This document shows positions 14,473 through 23,695 of a stretch of 64,000 bases of DNA, in pieces. Positions within the stretch are counted from its first letter, which is position 1, and each line of letters starts with the position of its first letter. The DNA is from Chloroflexota bacterium (GTDB lineage: Bacteria; Chloroflexota; Anaerolineae; Anaerolineales; Villigracilaceae), in the NCBI GenBank assembly GCA_016234555.1, contig JACRBJ010000096.1, positions 1-64,000 of the forward strand, given 5' to 3'. The notes under the pieces are model-generated. The model was not told the DNA's origin, ran no database searches, and saw only the letters and a program-made list of their open reading frames with translations. Both the position numbers and the translations under genes were made by a program.

Positions 14473-16146
14473 ATGAGATCAGATACAGTCAAGAAAGGTT
14501 ATGAGAAAGCGCCGCACCGTGCATTGTTGCGCGCCACAGGGGTCAAAGAGGAGGATTTCAGCAAACCGTTTATAGCCATTGTTAATTCTTATGTGGATGT
14601 TGTCCCCGGGCATGTGCATTTGCAGGAGTTCGGCAAGATGATCAAGGATGCTGTCCGCGCGGCGGGCGGCGTGCCGTTCGAGTTCAACACCATCGGCGTG
14701 GACGATGGCATTGCGATGGGTCACGCGGGGATGAAATACTCGCTGCCTTCGCGCGAGTTGATCGCCGACTGCGTGGAGACCATGATGGAAGCCCATCGCT
14801 TCGACGCCATGGTCTGCATCCCCAACTGCGACAAGATCGTGCCAGGGATGTTGAATGCAGCCATGCGGGTGAACATCCCCACCATCTTCGTCTCCGGCGG
14901 ACCGATGGCAGCAGGCAGGACTCCCGATGGCGAAGCGATTGACTTGATTTCTGTTTTCGAAGGGGTGGGGGCATTTTCAGCGGGGAAGATTGATGAGAAG
15001 CGTTTATCGATTTTGGAAAAATTTGCCTGTCCTTCCTGCGGTTCCTGCTCCGGGATGTTCACTGCGAACTCGATGAACTGTCTGATGGAAGTCATCGGCT
15101 TGGCTCTGCCCTACAACGGCTCGGCGCTGGCGAAGACTCCCGAACGCGAGGCACTGGCGATGAAAGCCGCCGCGCAGATTATGACCCTGCTCGAACGCGA
15201 CATCAAACCGCGCGACATCGTGACCGCCGAAGCCATCGACGACGCCTTTGCTCTGGACATGGCAATGGGTGGCTCATCGAATACAGTTTTGCACACGCTG
15301 GCATTGGCAAACGAAGCCGAGGTGGATTATCCACTGGAGCGCATCAACTCTGTGGCAGACAAAGTGCCTCATATCTGCAAGGTCAGCCCTGCGGGCAAAT
15401 GGCATATGGAAGACGTGCATCGCGCGGGCGGAATCCCCGCCATTTTGAACGAAGTCCAGCGCGGGACAAACATGTTGCACCTCGATCGCATCACCGTCAG
15501 CGGCATGACCTTGGGGGAATCCATCAAGGGCGCTGAGATCAAAGACGATGAAGTCATTCGCAGATACGACAACGCTCACTCCAAGCGCGGCGGACTATCC
15601 ATTTTGTTTGGAAACCTCGCGCCGAAAGGGGCGGTGGTCAAGGTCGGCGGTGTGAGCGAGGCGATGATGAAGTTCGAAGGTCCAGCCGTGATCTTCGAAT
15701 CGCAGGATGATGCGCTGGCTGGAATTTTGGCGGGTCAGGTCAAGGCGGGGGATGTGGTCGTCGTCCGCTACGAAGGTCCCAAGGGCGGACCTGGAATGCA
15801 GGAAATGCTCTCGCCCACTTCCGCCATCATGGGTCAGGGACTCGGCGACAAGGTCGCGCTCATTACCGATGGGCGTTTCAGCGGCGGGACGCGCGGCGCG
15901 TGCATCGGTCACGTGTCACCCGAAGCCGCAGCGGGCGGACCGATTGGGGCGCTCAAGGCTGGGGACTTGATCCAGATCGATTTGGTGGCGCGCAGGCTCG
16001 ACGTCAAGTTGAGCGACGGTGAGATTCAAAGTCGGATCAAAGCATTGCCTCCGTTCAAATCCAAAATCACATCCAAGTGGTTGAAGCGTTATTCGTATTT
16101 TGTCACCAGCGCGGATACGGGAGCGGTCTTGTCAACGGACTTTTAA
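14473..16146 (+). CDS. ilvD: Dihydroxy-acid dehydratase
   Basis: A 557-residue Fe-S enzyme that dehydrates 2,3-dihydroxy-isovalerate and -methylvalerate to the 2-keto acids for Val/Leu and Ile. Seen: cluster cysteines in CIPNCDKIVPGM (about 117-128) and in CPSCGSCSGMF (about 186-196), MGGSSNTVLH near 265, and the C-terminal TDGRFSGGTRGACIGHVSPEA typical of IlvD. Length is standard. AAGGAG precedes the ATG. First structural gene of the operon, directly behind the attenuator; ilvB follows after 25 nt. Confidence 0.97.
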   Translation: MRSDTVKKGYEKAPHRALLRATGVKEEDFSKPFIAIVNSYVDVVPGHVHLQEFGKMIKDAVRAAGGVPFEFNTIGVDDGIAMGHAGMKYSLPSRELIADCVETMMEAHRFDAMVCIPNCDKIVPGMLNAAMRVNIPTIFVSGGPMAAGRTPDGEAIDLISVFEGVGAFSAGKIDEKRLSILEKFACPSCGSCSGMFTANSMNCLMEVIGLALPYNGSALAKTPEREALAMKAAAQIMTLLERDIKPRDIVTAEAIDDAFALDMAMGGSSNTVLHTLALANEAEVDYPLERINSVADKVPHICKVSPAGKWHMEDVHRAGGIPAILNEVQRGTNMLHLDRITVSGMTLGESIKGAEIKDDEVIRRYDNAHSKRGGLSILFGNLAPKGAVVKVGGVSEAMMKFEGPAVIFESQDDALAGILAGQVKAGDVVVVRYEGPKGGPGMQEMLSPTSAIMGQGLGDKVALITDGRFSGGTRGACIGHVSPEAAAGGPIGALKAGDLIQIDLVARRLDVKLSDGEIQSRIKALPPFKSKITSKWLKRYSYFVTSADTGAVLSTDF

Positions 16147-16171
16147 ACGGAAAAACGGACAAAGGAGAAGA

Positions 16172-17857
16172 ATGAAGAAAACAGGTGCTGAAATTTTATG
16201 GGAATGTGTGGTGCGCGAAGGCGTGGAGGTGGTCTTCGGTTACCCTGGCGGGGCGAACATGCCGATCTATGATGCGATGTTGAGCTACCCGATTCATCAC
16301 GTTTTGGTGCGGCATGAACAGGGAGCCGCGCACATGGCGGACGGCTACGCCCGCGCTTCGGGCAAGGTGGGGATGGCGATGGGGACTTCAGGACCTGGCG
16401 CGACAAATTTGGTCACGGGCATTGCCACGGCGATGATGGATTCTGTCCCTGTGGTCTTTGTCACGGGACAGGTTGCCGCGCATCTCATCGGTGGCGACGC
16501 CTTTCAGGAAGTGGATGTGACGGGCATCACCCTGCCCATTACCAAGCACAATTATCTTGTGACCCGTGCCGATGAAATCGCGGAAGTGGTACGCGAGGCG
16601 TTTTATATTGCCCGCACTGGACGCCCTGGTCCCGTGCTGATCGACATCTGCAAGAACGCACAGGTGGAACAGTGCGAGTTTGTCTACCCCGAAGATGTGA
16701 AACTGCCTGGCTATCAGCCTGTTGACCACGCCCCGCAGGACGCTTTGGAACACGCCGTCAAGTTGATCGAGAAGGCTCATCGCCCCATCATTCTCTGCGG
16801 ACATGGCGTATTGATGTCCAATGCAGAAGAGGCGTTGATGAACTTTGCGGTCAAGACGCAGACACCTGTAGCCAGCACCCTGCTTGGGCTGGGAGCCTTC
16901 CCCGCGTCGCATGAGTTGAGCCTCGGCATGATGGGCATGCACGGTGAAGTCCACACCAATCTGGCGATCCAAAATTCGGATTTGATCCTTGCCTTTGGAA
17001 TGCGCTTCGATGACCGCGTGACTGGCACGTTGAAGACCTATGCCCCGCACGCGAAGAAAATCCATGTCGAGATCGACCCGTCGGAACTGCACAAGAATGT
17101 AGCAGCGGATGTTCCGCTGGTTGGCAACTTGAAGACCGTGCTCACGGACTTGATCCCGATGGTGGATGAATACGATCACGATGAGTGGAAGAAGCAAATC
17201 AACCAGTGGAAAGCCGAAGGCGATTCGCGCAGCATCATGAATTGGGAACGCAACGGCAAACTCCACGTGCCGCACCTGATCGCGGACATTTGGAAGGCGA
17301 CGGGCGGGAATGCCATCGTCACCACGGATGTGGGTCAGCATCAGATGTGGACGGCGCAATATTATGCGCTCGACAAACCGAACCGCTGGCTTACGTCGGG
17401 CGGAGCAGGCACGATGGGCTTTGGTTTGCCCTCTGCGATTGGCGCGTGGTTCGCGAACAAGGAAGAGGAAGTCTGGGCTGTGGCGGGCGACGGTGGATTC
17501 CAGATGACCGCCGCCGAGTTGACCACCGCCGTGCAGGAAGGCGCGAATGTCAAGGTCGCCATCATGAACAACGCTTTTCTCGGCATGGTGCGTCAGTGGC
17601 AGGAATTCTTCTTCGAGAAGCGCTACTCAGCCGTGAACATGCTCTCGCCCGATTTTGTCAAACTCGCCGACGCGCACAATGTCCCCGCGAGGCGCGTGAC
17701 CAAACTCGAGGAAGTGGACGAAGCCATCGCCTGGGCGCGCAGTTTCAAGGGTCCAGCCGTGATCGAATTCAAAGTGGAACAGGAAGAGGCGGTCTATCCG
17801 ATGGTTCCCGCAGGCGCGGCGCTGGATCAGATGTTACAGAGACCGCTGAAATCATAA
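16172..17857 (+). CDS. ilvB: Acetolactate synthase, large subunit
   Basis: A 561-residue thiamine-diphosphate enzyme that condenses pyruvate with pyruvate or 2-ketobutyrate. Seen: catalytic Glu in VLVRHEQGAAHMADGYAR (about residue 47), FAD/central domain, and the ThDP-binding GDGGFQMTAAEL...NNAFLGMVRQWQ motif (about 429-470). The start at 16172 is chosen because AAAGGAG precedes it and MKKTGAEILWECVVREGV matches the family; the longer frame overlaps ilvD. It works with the small subunit ilvN, which follows after a repeat-filled gap of 70 nt. Confidence 0.97.
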   Translation: MKKTGAEILWECVVREGVEVVFGYPGGANMPIYDAMLSYPIHHVLVRHEQGAAHMADGYARASGKVGMAMGTSGPGATNLVTGIATAMMDSVPVVFVTGQVAAHLIGGDAFQEVDVTGITLPITKHNYLVTRADEIAEVVREAFYIARTGRPGPVLIDICKNAQVEQCEFVYPEDVKLPGYQPVDHAPQDALEHAVKLIEKAHRPIILCGHGVLMSNAEEALMNFAVKTQTPVASTLLGLGAFPASHELSLGMMGMHGEVHTNLAIQNSDLILAFGMRFDDRVTGTLKTYAPHAKKIHVEIDPSELHKNVAADVPLVGNLKTVLTDLIPMVDEYDHDEWKKQINQWKAEGDSRSIMNWERNGKLHVPHLIADIWKATGGNAIVTTDVGQHQMWTAQYYALDKPNRWLTSGGAGTMGFGLPSAIGAWFANKEEEVWAVAGDGGFQMTAAELTTAVQEGANVKVAIMNNAFLGMVRQWQEFFFEKRYSAVNMLSPDFVKLADAHNVPARRVTKLEEVDEAIAWARSFKGPAVIEFKVEQEEAVYPMVPAGAALDQMLQRPLKS

Positions 17858-17863
17858 TTAATT

Positions 17864-17915
17864 TGGAGTCCGCCAGTTCGTTGGCGAAAATGCAAGAGCA
17901 AGCTCTTGCACTCCA
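17864..17915. repeat. Cloverleaf palindrome between ilvB and ilvN
   Basis: Outer arms TGGAGT (17864-17869) and ACTCCA (17910-17915) enclose CGCCA/TGGCG and a second hairpin TGCAAGAGC/GCTCTTGCA. Same family as 3016-3067. Its right edge abuts AGAGGAGA, the ribosome site of ilvN. Confidence 0.8.
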
Positions 17916-17927
17916 GAGGAGAAAAGA

Positions 17928-18482
17928 ATGAACTACACCTTCATCGCATTAGTCGAAAACAAACCTGGCGTGTTGAACCGAGTCGCATCGTTGTTCCGCC
18001 GCCGCAATTTCAATATCGAGTCGCTCGCGGTTGGACGCACCGAGAAGCCCGCCATTTCCCGCCTGACCGTGGTGGTGGATTGTCCCAACGGCGACATGGA
18101 CGCGCACAAGATCGAAGCCAACCTCTACAAGCTGGTGAACGTCATCGACGTGCAGGATGTCACCCACCAGCCTTCGGTGACCCGCGACCTGGCTCTGATC
18201 AAAGTGATGGTCGGACCCGAGCGCCGTGCCGAAGTCAACAGCCTCGCGGACATCTTCCGTGCCCGCATCGTGGACGTGGGACCCGACTCGGTCATCGTCG
18301 AGGTGACCGGCACCGAGGACAAGATCGAAGGCATGATCGAATTGCTGCGTCCCATCGGCATCGTTGAAATGGTGCGCACGGGACAGGTCTCGATGACTCG
18401 CGGAGTCAACGACGGCGTGCGCCGCGTGACAGGCAATCGTCAGTTCGAAGATTTGGAAGAACTGGCAGAGATGGCGCCTTAG
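17928..18482 (+). CDS. ilvN: Acetolactate synthase, small (regulatory) subunit
   Basis: A 184-residue ACT-domain regulator that raises activity of IlvB and gives feedback inhibition by valine. The N-terminal ACT domain is clear: FIALVENKPGVLNRVASLFRRRNFNIESLAV (here positions about 4-34), followed by HKIEANLYKLVNVIDVQD and the C-terminal half with VEVTGTEDKIEGMIELLRP. Length is slightly longer than the usual 160-175. The ribosome site AGAGGAGA sits directly next to the repeat at 17864-17915, so the repeat could affect translation. Confidence 0.95.
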   Translation: MNYTFIALVENKPGVLNRVASLFRRRNFNIESLAVGRTEKPAISRLTVVVDCPNGDMDAHKIEANLYKLVNVIDVQDVTHQPSVTRDLALIKVMVGPERRAEVNSLADIFRARIVDVGPDSVIVEVTGTEDKIEGMIELLRPIGIVEMVRTGQVSMTRGVNDGVRRVTGNRQFEDLEELAEMAP

Positions 18483-18485
18483 CGA

Positions 18486-18527
18486 CGATGGACGACGGAC
18501 CGTGGTCAACGGTCTATCGTCCACGGT
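18486..18527. repeat. GGACGATGGACGACGG word inverted repeat
   Basis: Words gacgatggacgacgg and its partner run ACCGTGG (18499-18505) / CCACGGT (18521-18527), starting 4 nt after the ilvN stop. Similar words occur in coding DNA near 2917-2955 and 51163-51185. Confidence 0.6.
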
Positions 18528-18583
18528 ATTTGAATAAGAAACAAACACTTAGGAAATTATCAAAATCTCAGGAGATTGTAATC

Positions 18584-19636
18584 ATGGCAAAAATTAATTT
18601 TGGTGGAACGATCGAAGATGTGGTAACCCGCGAGGAATTTCCGCTTGAGAAGGCGCGTGAGGTCTTGAAAAACGAAGTTGTGGCGATTATCGGCTACGGT
18701 GTGCAGGGACCCGCGCAGGCGATGAACATGCGCGACAACGGCATCAAGGTCATCGTTGGTCAGCGCAAGGGGACAAAGAACTGGGACAAGGCAATCGCGG
18801 ACGGTTGGGTTCCTGGCGAGACTCTTTTCTCAATTGAAGAAGCTGCGGAAAAAGGCACCGTCATCCAATACTTGCTTTCGGACGCGGGGCAGCGCAGCCA
18901 GTGGCCGAAGATCGTCGAATGCCTGAACGAAGGCGACATGCTGTACTTCTCGCACGGCTTCTCGGTCACATATAAGGATGACACGGGCGTCATTCCTCCG
19001 CCGCATGTGGATGTGGCTCTCGTTGCGCCCAAGGGATCGGGAACCAGCGTCCGCCGCAACTTCCTCGCTGGCAGCGGAATCAACGCCAGTTATGCCGTCC
19101 ACCAGGATTTCACGGGACGCGCCAATGACCGCACTATTGCCCTCGGCATCGCCATCGGCGCGGGCTATCTCTTCCCGACCACTTTCAAGAACGAAGTCTA
19201 CAGCGACCTGACTGGTGAACGCGGCATCCTCATCGGCGCGCTCTCTGGTGTGATGGAAGCCCAGTACAACGTCCTCCGCAAGCACGGACACTCCCCAAGC
19301 GAAGCCTTCAATGAAACCGTCGAAGAACTCACCCAATCGCTCATCCGCCTTGTTGGCGAGAACGGCATGGACTTCATGTATGCCAACTGCTCCACCACCG
19401 CCCAGCGTGGCGCCCTCGACTGGCATCCTCGCTTCCGTGATGCGGTGGCTCCTGTGTTCGACGCTCTCTACGAATCCGTTCTCAGCGGCAACGAAGCCCG
19501 CATCACCCTCGAAGCCAACAGCCGCGAGGATTACCGCGAACAACTCGAAAAGGAACTAGCCGCTTTCCACGATTCTGAAATGTGGCAGGCAGGGGCGGCG
19601 GTGAGGTCGTTGAGACCTGAGAATTGGAAGAAATAG
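18584..19636 (+). CDS. ilvC: Ketol-acid reductoisomerase
   Basis: A 350-residue class I enzyme that isomerises and reduces acetolactate or acetohydroxybutyrate with NAD(P)H and Mg. Seen: nucleotide-binding GYGVQGPAQAMNMRDNG (about 35-51) with a QRKGTKNW loop, APKGSG near 147, and the metal-binding DLTGERGILIG with conserved Asp and Glu (about 205-215). Start 18584 follows CAGGAG; the upstream extension lies in a repeat. The usual FGEQ of class I enzymes is TGER here. The stop codon falls in a word repeat that fills the gap to leuA. Confidence 0.96.
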   Translation: MAKINFGGTIEDVVTREEFPLEKAREVLKNEVVAIIGYGVQGPAQAMNMRDNGIKVIVGQRKGTKNWDKAIADGWVPGETLFSIEEAAEKGTVIQYLLSDAGQRSQWPKIVECLNEGDMLYFSHGFSVTYKDDTGVIPPPHVDVALVAPKGSGTSVRRNFLAGSGINASYAVHQDFTGRANDRTIALGIAIGAGYLFPTTFKNEVYSDLTGERGILIGALSGVMEAQYNVLRKHGHSPSEAFNETVEELTQSLIRLVGENGMDFMYANCSTTAQRGALDWHPRFRDAVAPVFDALYESVLSGNEARITLEANSREDYREQLEKELAAFHDSEMWQAGAAVRSLRPENWKK

Positions 19637-19695
19637 TCAGATAGTCAGATGGTCGCCAGTCTTATCGCCAAGTGCAACTACAAGACTATCAGACT
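19635..19695. repeat. AGTCAGATAGTCAGAT word inverted repeat
   Basis: Arms AGTCAGATAGTC (19635-19646) and GACTATCAGACT (19684-19695) pair with one mismatch. The element includes the last base pairs of the ilvC stop codon and fills most of the ilvC-leuA gap. Confidence 0.7.
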
Positions 19696-19715
19696 AGTGA
19701 CCAGGAGACGCTCGT

Positions 19716-21353
19716 ATGAGTAACTATGTAAAGATTTTCGACACAACCTTACGCGACGGAGAGCAATCCCCTGGCGCGACGATGACTTCGGCTGAAAAGC
19801 TGGAAGTGGCGCGTTCGCTGGCGCGGATGGGCGTGGACATTATCGAAGCTGGATTCCCCGCCGCCTCGCCCGACGACCTGGAAGCCGTCCGCAGGATCGC
19901 GCTCGAAGTGGGCAACCCGCCCAAGGGTGATCCCGAAGCCAAAGTCCCCACCATTGCAGGCTTGGCGCGGGCGAACAAGTCCGATATCGACAAAGCCTGG
20001 GAAGCGGTCAAAGGCGCAAAGAATCCGCGCATCCACACCTTCCTTGCCACATCGGCGATCCACATGAAGCACAAACTCAAAATGGACCCTGAGGAAGTGG
20101 TTCAGCGCGTTTCCGAGATGGTGGCATATGCCCGTTCGTTTTGTGAGGATGTGGAGTTCAGCCCTGAAGATGCGGGACGCTCCGACCCTGAGTTTTTGTA
20201 TGTTGTTTTGGGCGAAGCCATCAAGGCAGGCGCGACTACGCTCAACATCCCCGACACGGTTGGGTACACCACACCCGATGAGTTCTACAAGTTGATCGAT
20301 GGCATCGTCAAGCATACGCCTGGGATGCATGAGGGCATCACAATCTCCGTCCACACCCATGATGATCTCGGACTGGCGACTGCCAACGCACTAGCTGGGA
20401 TTCAGGCGGGCGCGCGTCAAGCTGAAGTGACCATCAACGGCATTGGCGAACGCGCAGGCAACACCTCGATGGAAGAGGTGGTGATGACTCTCAAGACCCG
20501 CCACCCTGTATTCAACCTCGAAACTGGAATCGACACCACGCAGTTTGCGCGCGTCAGCAGGCTGGTGAGCAATTACACGGGCATCATGGTCCAGCCGAAC
20601 AAAGCCATTGTCGGCGCGAATGCCTTCGCTCACGAAGCGGGCATCCATCAGGACGGGATGCTCAAACACCAGACCACCTACGAGATCATGCGTCCTGAAG
20701 ATGTGGGCGTCAACCAAACCATGCTGGTGATGGGCAAACACTCGGGTCGCGCCGCCCTGCGCGCGCGGCTGGCTTCGATGGGACATTCGCTCGACGACGA
20801 GGAACTCAACAAGGCGTTTGCCCGCTTCAAGGAACTGGCTGACCGCAAGAAGGTCATCACCGATGCCGATCTCGAAGCGCTGATTGCCGACGAGTTCTAT
20901 CGTCCGCGCGATGTCTTCCATCTTGAAGGTTTGCAGGTTTCGTGCGGGACTTTGGGAATGCCCACCGCCACCGTCCGCCTGCGTGGACCTGACCAGGTGA
21001 TCCACGACTTTGCCTCGCTGGGAACGGGTCCCGTGGACGCGACCTACAAAGCCATCGATGCCATTGTCAAGACGCCATGCAAACTGCTTGAGTTCAACGT
21101 CCATGCAGTCACCGAAGGCATCGACGCGCTTGGCGAAGTGACTGTCCGCGTGCAGAGCGAAGACGACGGACACCAAACGATGGATGCCCAATCCGAAGCC
21201 ATGTACTCGCGTGTCTTCGGCGGTCACGGTGCAGATACTGACATTATCGTCGCCAGCGCCAAAGCCTATATCAACGCCTTGAATAAGTTAATCATTGCCA
21301 AGACCGAAGGCATACAACCCGTGCCCAACGATTTTGGAGTCATGCTTGGATAA
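19716..21353 (+). CDS. leuA: 2-Isopropylmalate synthase
   Basis: A 545-residue enzyme that condenses acetyl-CoA with 2-ketoisovalerate, the first leucine-specific step. The HMGL-like catalytic barrel shows FDTTLRDGEQSPG (about 8-20), metal ligands in SVHTHDDLG (about 210) and NGIGERAGN (about 240), and HEAGIHQDGMLKH near 305. A C-terminal regulatory domain (from about 400) fits leucine feedback. The ATG has AGGAG upstream. A 53-codon ORF and two repeats separate it from leuC. Confidence 0.96.
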   Translation: MSNYVKIFDTTLRDGEQSPGATMTSAEKLEVARSLARMGVDIIEAGFPAASPDDLEAVRRIALEVGNPPKGDPEAKVPTIAGLARANKSDIDKAWEAVKGAKNPRIHTFLATSAIHMKHKLKMDPEEVVQRVSEMVAYARSFCEDVEFSPEDAGRSDPEFLYVVLGEAIKAGATTLNIPDTVGYTTPDEFYKLIDGIVKHTPGMHEGITISVHTHDDLGLATANALAGIQAGARQAEVTINGIGERAGNTSMEEVVMTLKTRHPVFNLETGIDTTQFARVSRLVSNYTGIMVQPNKAIVGANAFAHEAGIHQDGMLKHQTTYEIMRPEDVGVNQTMLVMGKHSGRAALRARLASMGHSLDDEELNKAFARFKELADRKKVITDADLEALIADEFYRPRDVFHLEGLQVSCGTLGMPTATVRLRGPDQVIHDFASLGTGPVDATYKAIDAIVKTPCKLLEFNVHAVTEGIDALGEVTVRVQSEDDGHQTMDAQSEAMYSRVFGGHGADTDIIVASAKAYINALNKLIIAKTEGIQPVPNDFGVMLG

Positions 21354-21363
21354 CACATAGTAC

Positions 21364-21384
21364 GGGCAGGTCTGAGACCTGCCC
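21364..21384. repeat. GGGCAGGTC palindrome (family A variant)
   Basis: Arms GGGCAGGTC and GACCTGCCC around TGA, located 10 nt after the leuA stop and just ahead of the ribosome site of the small ORF. Confidence 0.75.
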
Positions 21385-21402
21385 CAACAAAAGGAGAAAA
21401 CC

Positions 21403-21564
21403 ATGAACACGCAGAATGAAAATCAAGAGAATGCCCAGAACTCAGCCTACAACCCCTTCCCCCAACCGCAGACCATCCCCACTGGCTGGGACACAAGCGT
21501 ATTCTACGCCGACGCACAACAGGACGATGTCGATGATGTGCCGACCGATGCACAAGGTGACTAG
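21403..21564 (+). CDS. Small acidic hypothetical protein in the leu operon
   Basis: A 53-residue ORF between leuA and leuC with a strong AAGGAG site 7 nt before its ATG. It begins MNTQNENQENAQNSAYNPFP, has a central PTGWDTSVFYAD and an acidic end QDDVDDVPTDAQGD; net charge is strongly negative and there is no signal peptide or membrane segment. It is not recognised as a known family. Position and ribosome site argue that it is translated with the operon. It could be a regulator, a subunit-like stabiliser, or a spurious ORF. Confidence 0.55.
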   Translation: MNTQNENQENAQNSAYNPFPQPQTIPTGWDTSVFYADAQQDDVDDVPTDAQGD

Positions 21565-21576
21565 TAACCAGGTACA

Positions 21577-21623
21577 CAAGTAAACAGATAAACACGTGTA
21601 TCACCTGTATATCTGTTTACTTG
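21577..21623. repeat. CAAGTAAACAGATA inverted repeat
   Basis: Perfect 14-nt arms CAAGTAAACAGATA (21577-21590) and TATCTGTTTACTTG (21610-21623) with a 19-nt loop containing ACACGTGT. It fills the gap before leuC, which lacks a good ribosome site. Confidence 0.8.
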
Positions 21624-21642
21624 CCTACGTTTGAATTAACCC

Positions 21643-23046
21643 ATGCCAAAAACTCTCTTCGACAAAATCTGGGAATCGCACGTTGTTGCAGAACAGCCCG
21701 AGTCTCCCGCCATTCTTTACATTGACCTGCACCTCGTGCATGAAGTCACCTCGCCGCAGGCTTTTACGGGTCTGCGTGAGCGCGGATTGAAAGTCCGCCG
21801 CCCCGAGAAGACCCTCGCTACGATGGACCATTCCATCCCGACCACGCCGATCAACGTGCCAATTGCGGATGCAATGGCTGCGGCACAAATCAAGCAGATG
21901 GAAACCAACGCCGCCGAGTTTGGGATCACGCTCCACGGCATGACCAGTCCGCACCGCGGCATTGTCCACGTCATCGGACCTGAGCTGGGTCGCACCCAAC
22001 CAGGTATGACCATCGTCTGCGGCGACAGTCATACCGCCACGCATGGCGCGTTTGGCGCGCTGGCTTTCGGCATCGGCACCTCCGAAGTGGAGCATGTCCT
22101 CGCCACGCAATGCCTGTTGCAAAAAAAGCCTAAGACCTACGAAGTCCGTGTGGAAGGAAAACTTCCCAAGGGTGTCTCCGCCAAAGACATCATCCTCGCC
22201 CTGATTGCCAGGATCGGCGTCGGCGGCGGAACGGGTCACGTCTTCGAGTACACAGGTGAAGCCATCCGCGGGCTTTCGATGGAAGAGCGCATGACCATCT
22301 GCAATATGTCCATCGAAGGCGGCGCGCGCGCTGGCATGATCGCTCCCGACGAAAAGACCTTTGAATATCTCAAAGGACGCGAGTTCTCGCCAAAGGGCGC
22401 GGACTGGGACAAAGCAGTCGCCTATTGGAAGTCCCTGCCCAGCGACGAAGGCGCGGTCTACGACAAGACCATCACGCTCAATGCCGCCGAGATGGAGCCG
22501 ATGATCACCTACGGCACCAACCCAGGCATGGGCATGAAGATCACAGACCGCGTTCCAACCGCTGACGCATTCAATGAACCATCACAAAAAGCCGCGCTTG
22601 AAAAAGCCCTGAATTACATGGGACTACAACCGGGTCAATCCTTGCTTGGTCAAAAAGTGGACGTGGTCTTCATCGGAAGTTGCACCAACTCGCGCATCTC
22701 CGACCTGCGTCTCGCCGCTGCCATGCTCAAAGGTCGCAAGGTTTCCGAGACCACGCGCGTGATGGTTGTCCCTGGTTCACAGGATGTCAAGAAGCAAGCC
22801 GAACTCGAAGGCTTGGACAAAATCTTCAAGGAAGCGGGCGCCGAATGGCGCGAGGCAGGCTGCAGTATGTGTATTGCCATGAACGGAGACCAACTCCAAC
22901 CTGGTCAATTTGCCGTCTCCACCAGTAATCGCAACTTCGAAGGTCGCCAGGGTAAAGGCGGGCGAACGTTTCTTGCCAGTCCCATTACTGCGGCGGCAAG
23001 TGCGATCAACGGCGCAGTCACCGACCCGCGCACCTTGTTAGGATAA
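21643..23046 (+). CDS. leuC: 3-Isopropylmalate dehydratase, large subunit
   Basis: A 467-residue aconitase-family [4Fe-4S] protein that, with LeuD, isomerises 2- to 3-isopropylmalate. With citramalate synthase in the operon it probably also isomerises citramalate. Seen: cluster cysteines in FIGSCTNSRISDLR (about 345-358) and GCSMCIAMNGDQL (about 405-417), and GDSHTATHGAFGALAFGIGTSEVEHVLATQ near 127-156. The length fits the bacterial LeuC form. The start at 21643 is the only good one; no clear Shine-Dalgarno is seen. leuD follows after 5 nt. Confidence 0.96.
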   Translation: MPKTLFDKIWESHVVAEQPESPAILYIDLHLVHEVTSPQAFTGLRERGLKVRRPEKTLATMDHSIPTTPINVPIADAMAAAQIKQMETNAAEFGITLHGMTSPHRGIVHVIGPELGRTQPGMTIVCGDSHTATHGAFGALAFGIGTSEVEHVLATQCLLQKKPKTYEVRVEGKLPKGVSAKDIILALIARIGVGGGTGHVFEYTGEAIRGLSMEERMTICNMSIEGGARAGMIAPDEKTFEYLKGREFSPKGADWDKAVAYWKSLPSDEGAVYDKTITLNAAEMEPMITYGTNPGMGMKITDRVPTADAFNEPSQKAALEKALNYMGLQPGQSLLGQKVDVVFIGSCTNSRISDLRLAAAMLKGRKVSETTRVMVVPGSQDVKKQAELEGLDKIFKEAGAEWREAGCSMCIAMNGDQLQPGQFAVSTSNRNFEGRQGKGGRTFLASPITAAASAINGAVTDPRTLLG

Positions 23047-23051
23047 ACATC

Positions 23052-23639
23052 ATGGCAAAATTCACCACCCTAACCTCCCGCATGATCCCCCTCCCTGTCA
23101 ATGACATCGACACGGACCAGATCATCCCCGCGCAGTTCCTCAAGGTCACCGATAAGAACGGTCTCGCCGATGCGCTCTTCTTCAACTGGCGTTACAACGA
23201 CGACAAATCGCCCAAAGCGGATTTCATCATCAACAAGCCAGAATCGAAGGGTGCGCAAATCCTCCTCGCTGGTGACAACTTCGGGTGCGGCTCCAGCCGC
23301 GAGCACGCTCCCTGGGCACTGACCAGTTACGGCTTCCGCGCTGTCATCTCCACTTCGTTCGCAGATATCTTCCGCAATAATTCCCTGAAGAATGGACTTA
23401 TCCCCATCATCGTGGACGATACGACTCACAAGATGCTTTTTGATCTGGCAGAGGAAGCCCCTCGTGCCGAGCTGACAGTTGACCTCGCCTCCCAAACCGT
23501 GACTTTTCCCGGCGGCTCTTTCACCTTCCCCATTGACCCGTTCAACAAGACCTGCCTGCTCAACGGCGTGGACGAACTTGGGTACATCATGGGCTTCGAG
23601 GACAAGATTGCGGCGTATGAAATGCAGAATGCAAAATGA
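23052..23639 (+). CDS. leuD: 3-Isopropylmalate dehydratase, small subunit
   Basis: A 195-residue swivel domain partner of LeuC. The substrate loop GDNFGCGSSREHAPWAL (about 75-91) and NDIDTDQIIPAQFLK near residue 17 are diagnostic. It is almost fused to leuC (5-nt gap), fitting equimolar synthesis. The last residues, YEMQNAK, and the stop codon are encoded by the left arm of a repeat at 23621-23680, so the natural C-terminus may have been rewritten by the repeat. Confidence 0.95.
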   Translation: MAKFTTLTSRMIPLPVNDIDTDQIIPAQFLKVTDKNGLADALFFNWRYNDDKSPKADFIINKPESKGAQILLAGDNFGCGSSREHAPWALTSYGFRAVISTSFADIFRNNSLKNGLIPIIVDDTTHKMLFDLAEEAPRAELTVDLASQTVTFPGGSFTFPIDPFNKTCLLNGVDELGYIMGFEDKIAAYEMQNAK

Positions 23640-23680
23640 TGAATGCAGAATTCTGACTTCTGCATTCTGAATTCTGCATT
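23621..23680. repeat. GAATGCAGAATTCTG word inverted repeat
   Basis: Outer arms AATGCAGAAT (23621-23630) / ATTCTGCATT (23671-23680) and inner arms GAATGCAGAA (23641-23650) / TTCTGCATTC (23658-23667), all perfect. It begins inside leuD, contains its stop, and ends 15 nt before cimA. Confidence 0.85.
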
Positions 23681-23695
23681 TCCAAAAGGAAGCAC

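Noticed and set aside
16388..17359. 323-residue minus-strand frame inside ilvB
   Set aside because: Antisense shadow of a conserved thiamine-diphosphate enzyme.
17871..17910. Rho-independent terminator between ilvB and ilvN
   Set aside because: The hairpins have no T run and belong to a dispersed repeat family; the operon continues.
19635..23680. CRISPR-like repeated words in the leu operon gaps
   Set aside because: Words are degenerate, inverted, differ between gaps and have no regular spacers or cas genes.
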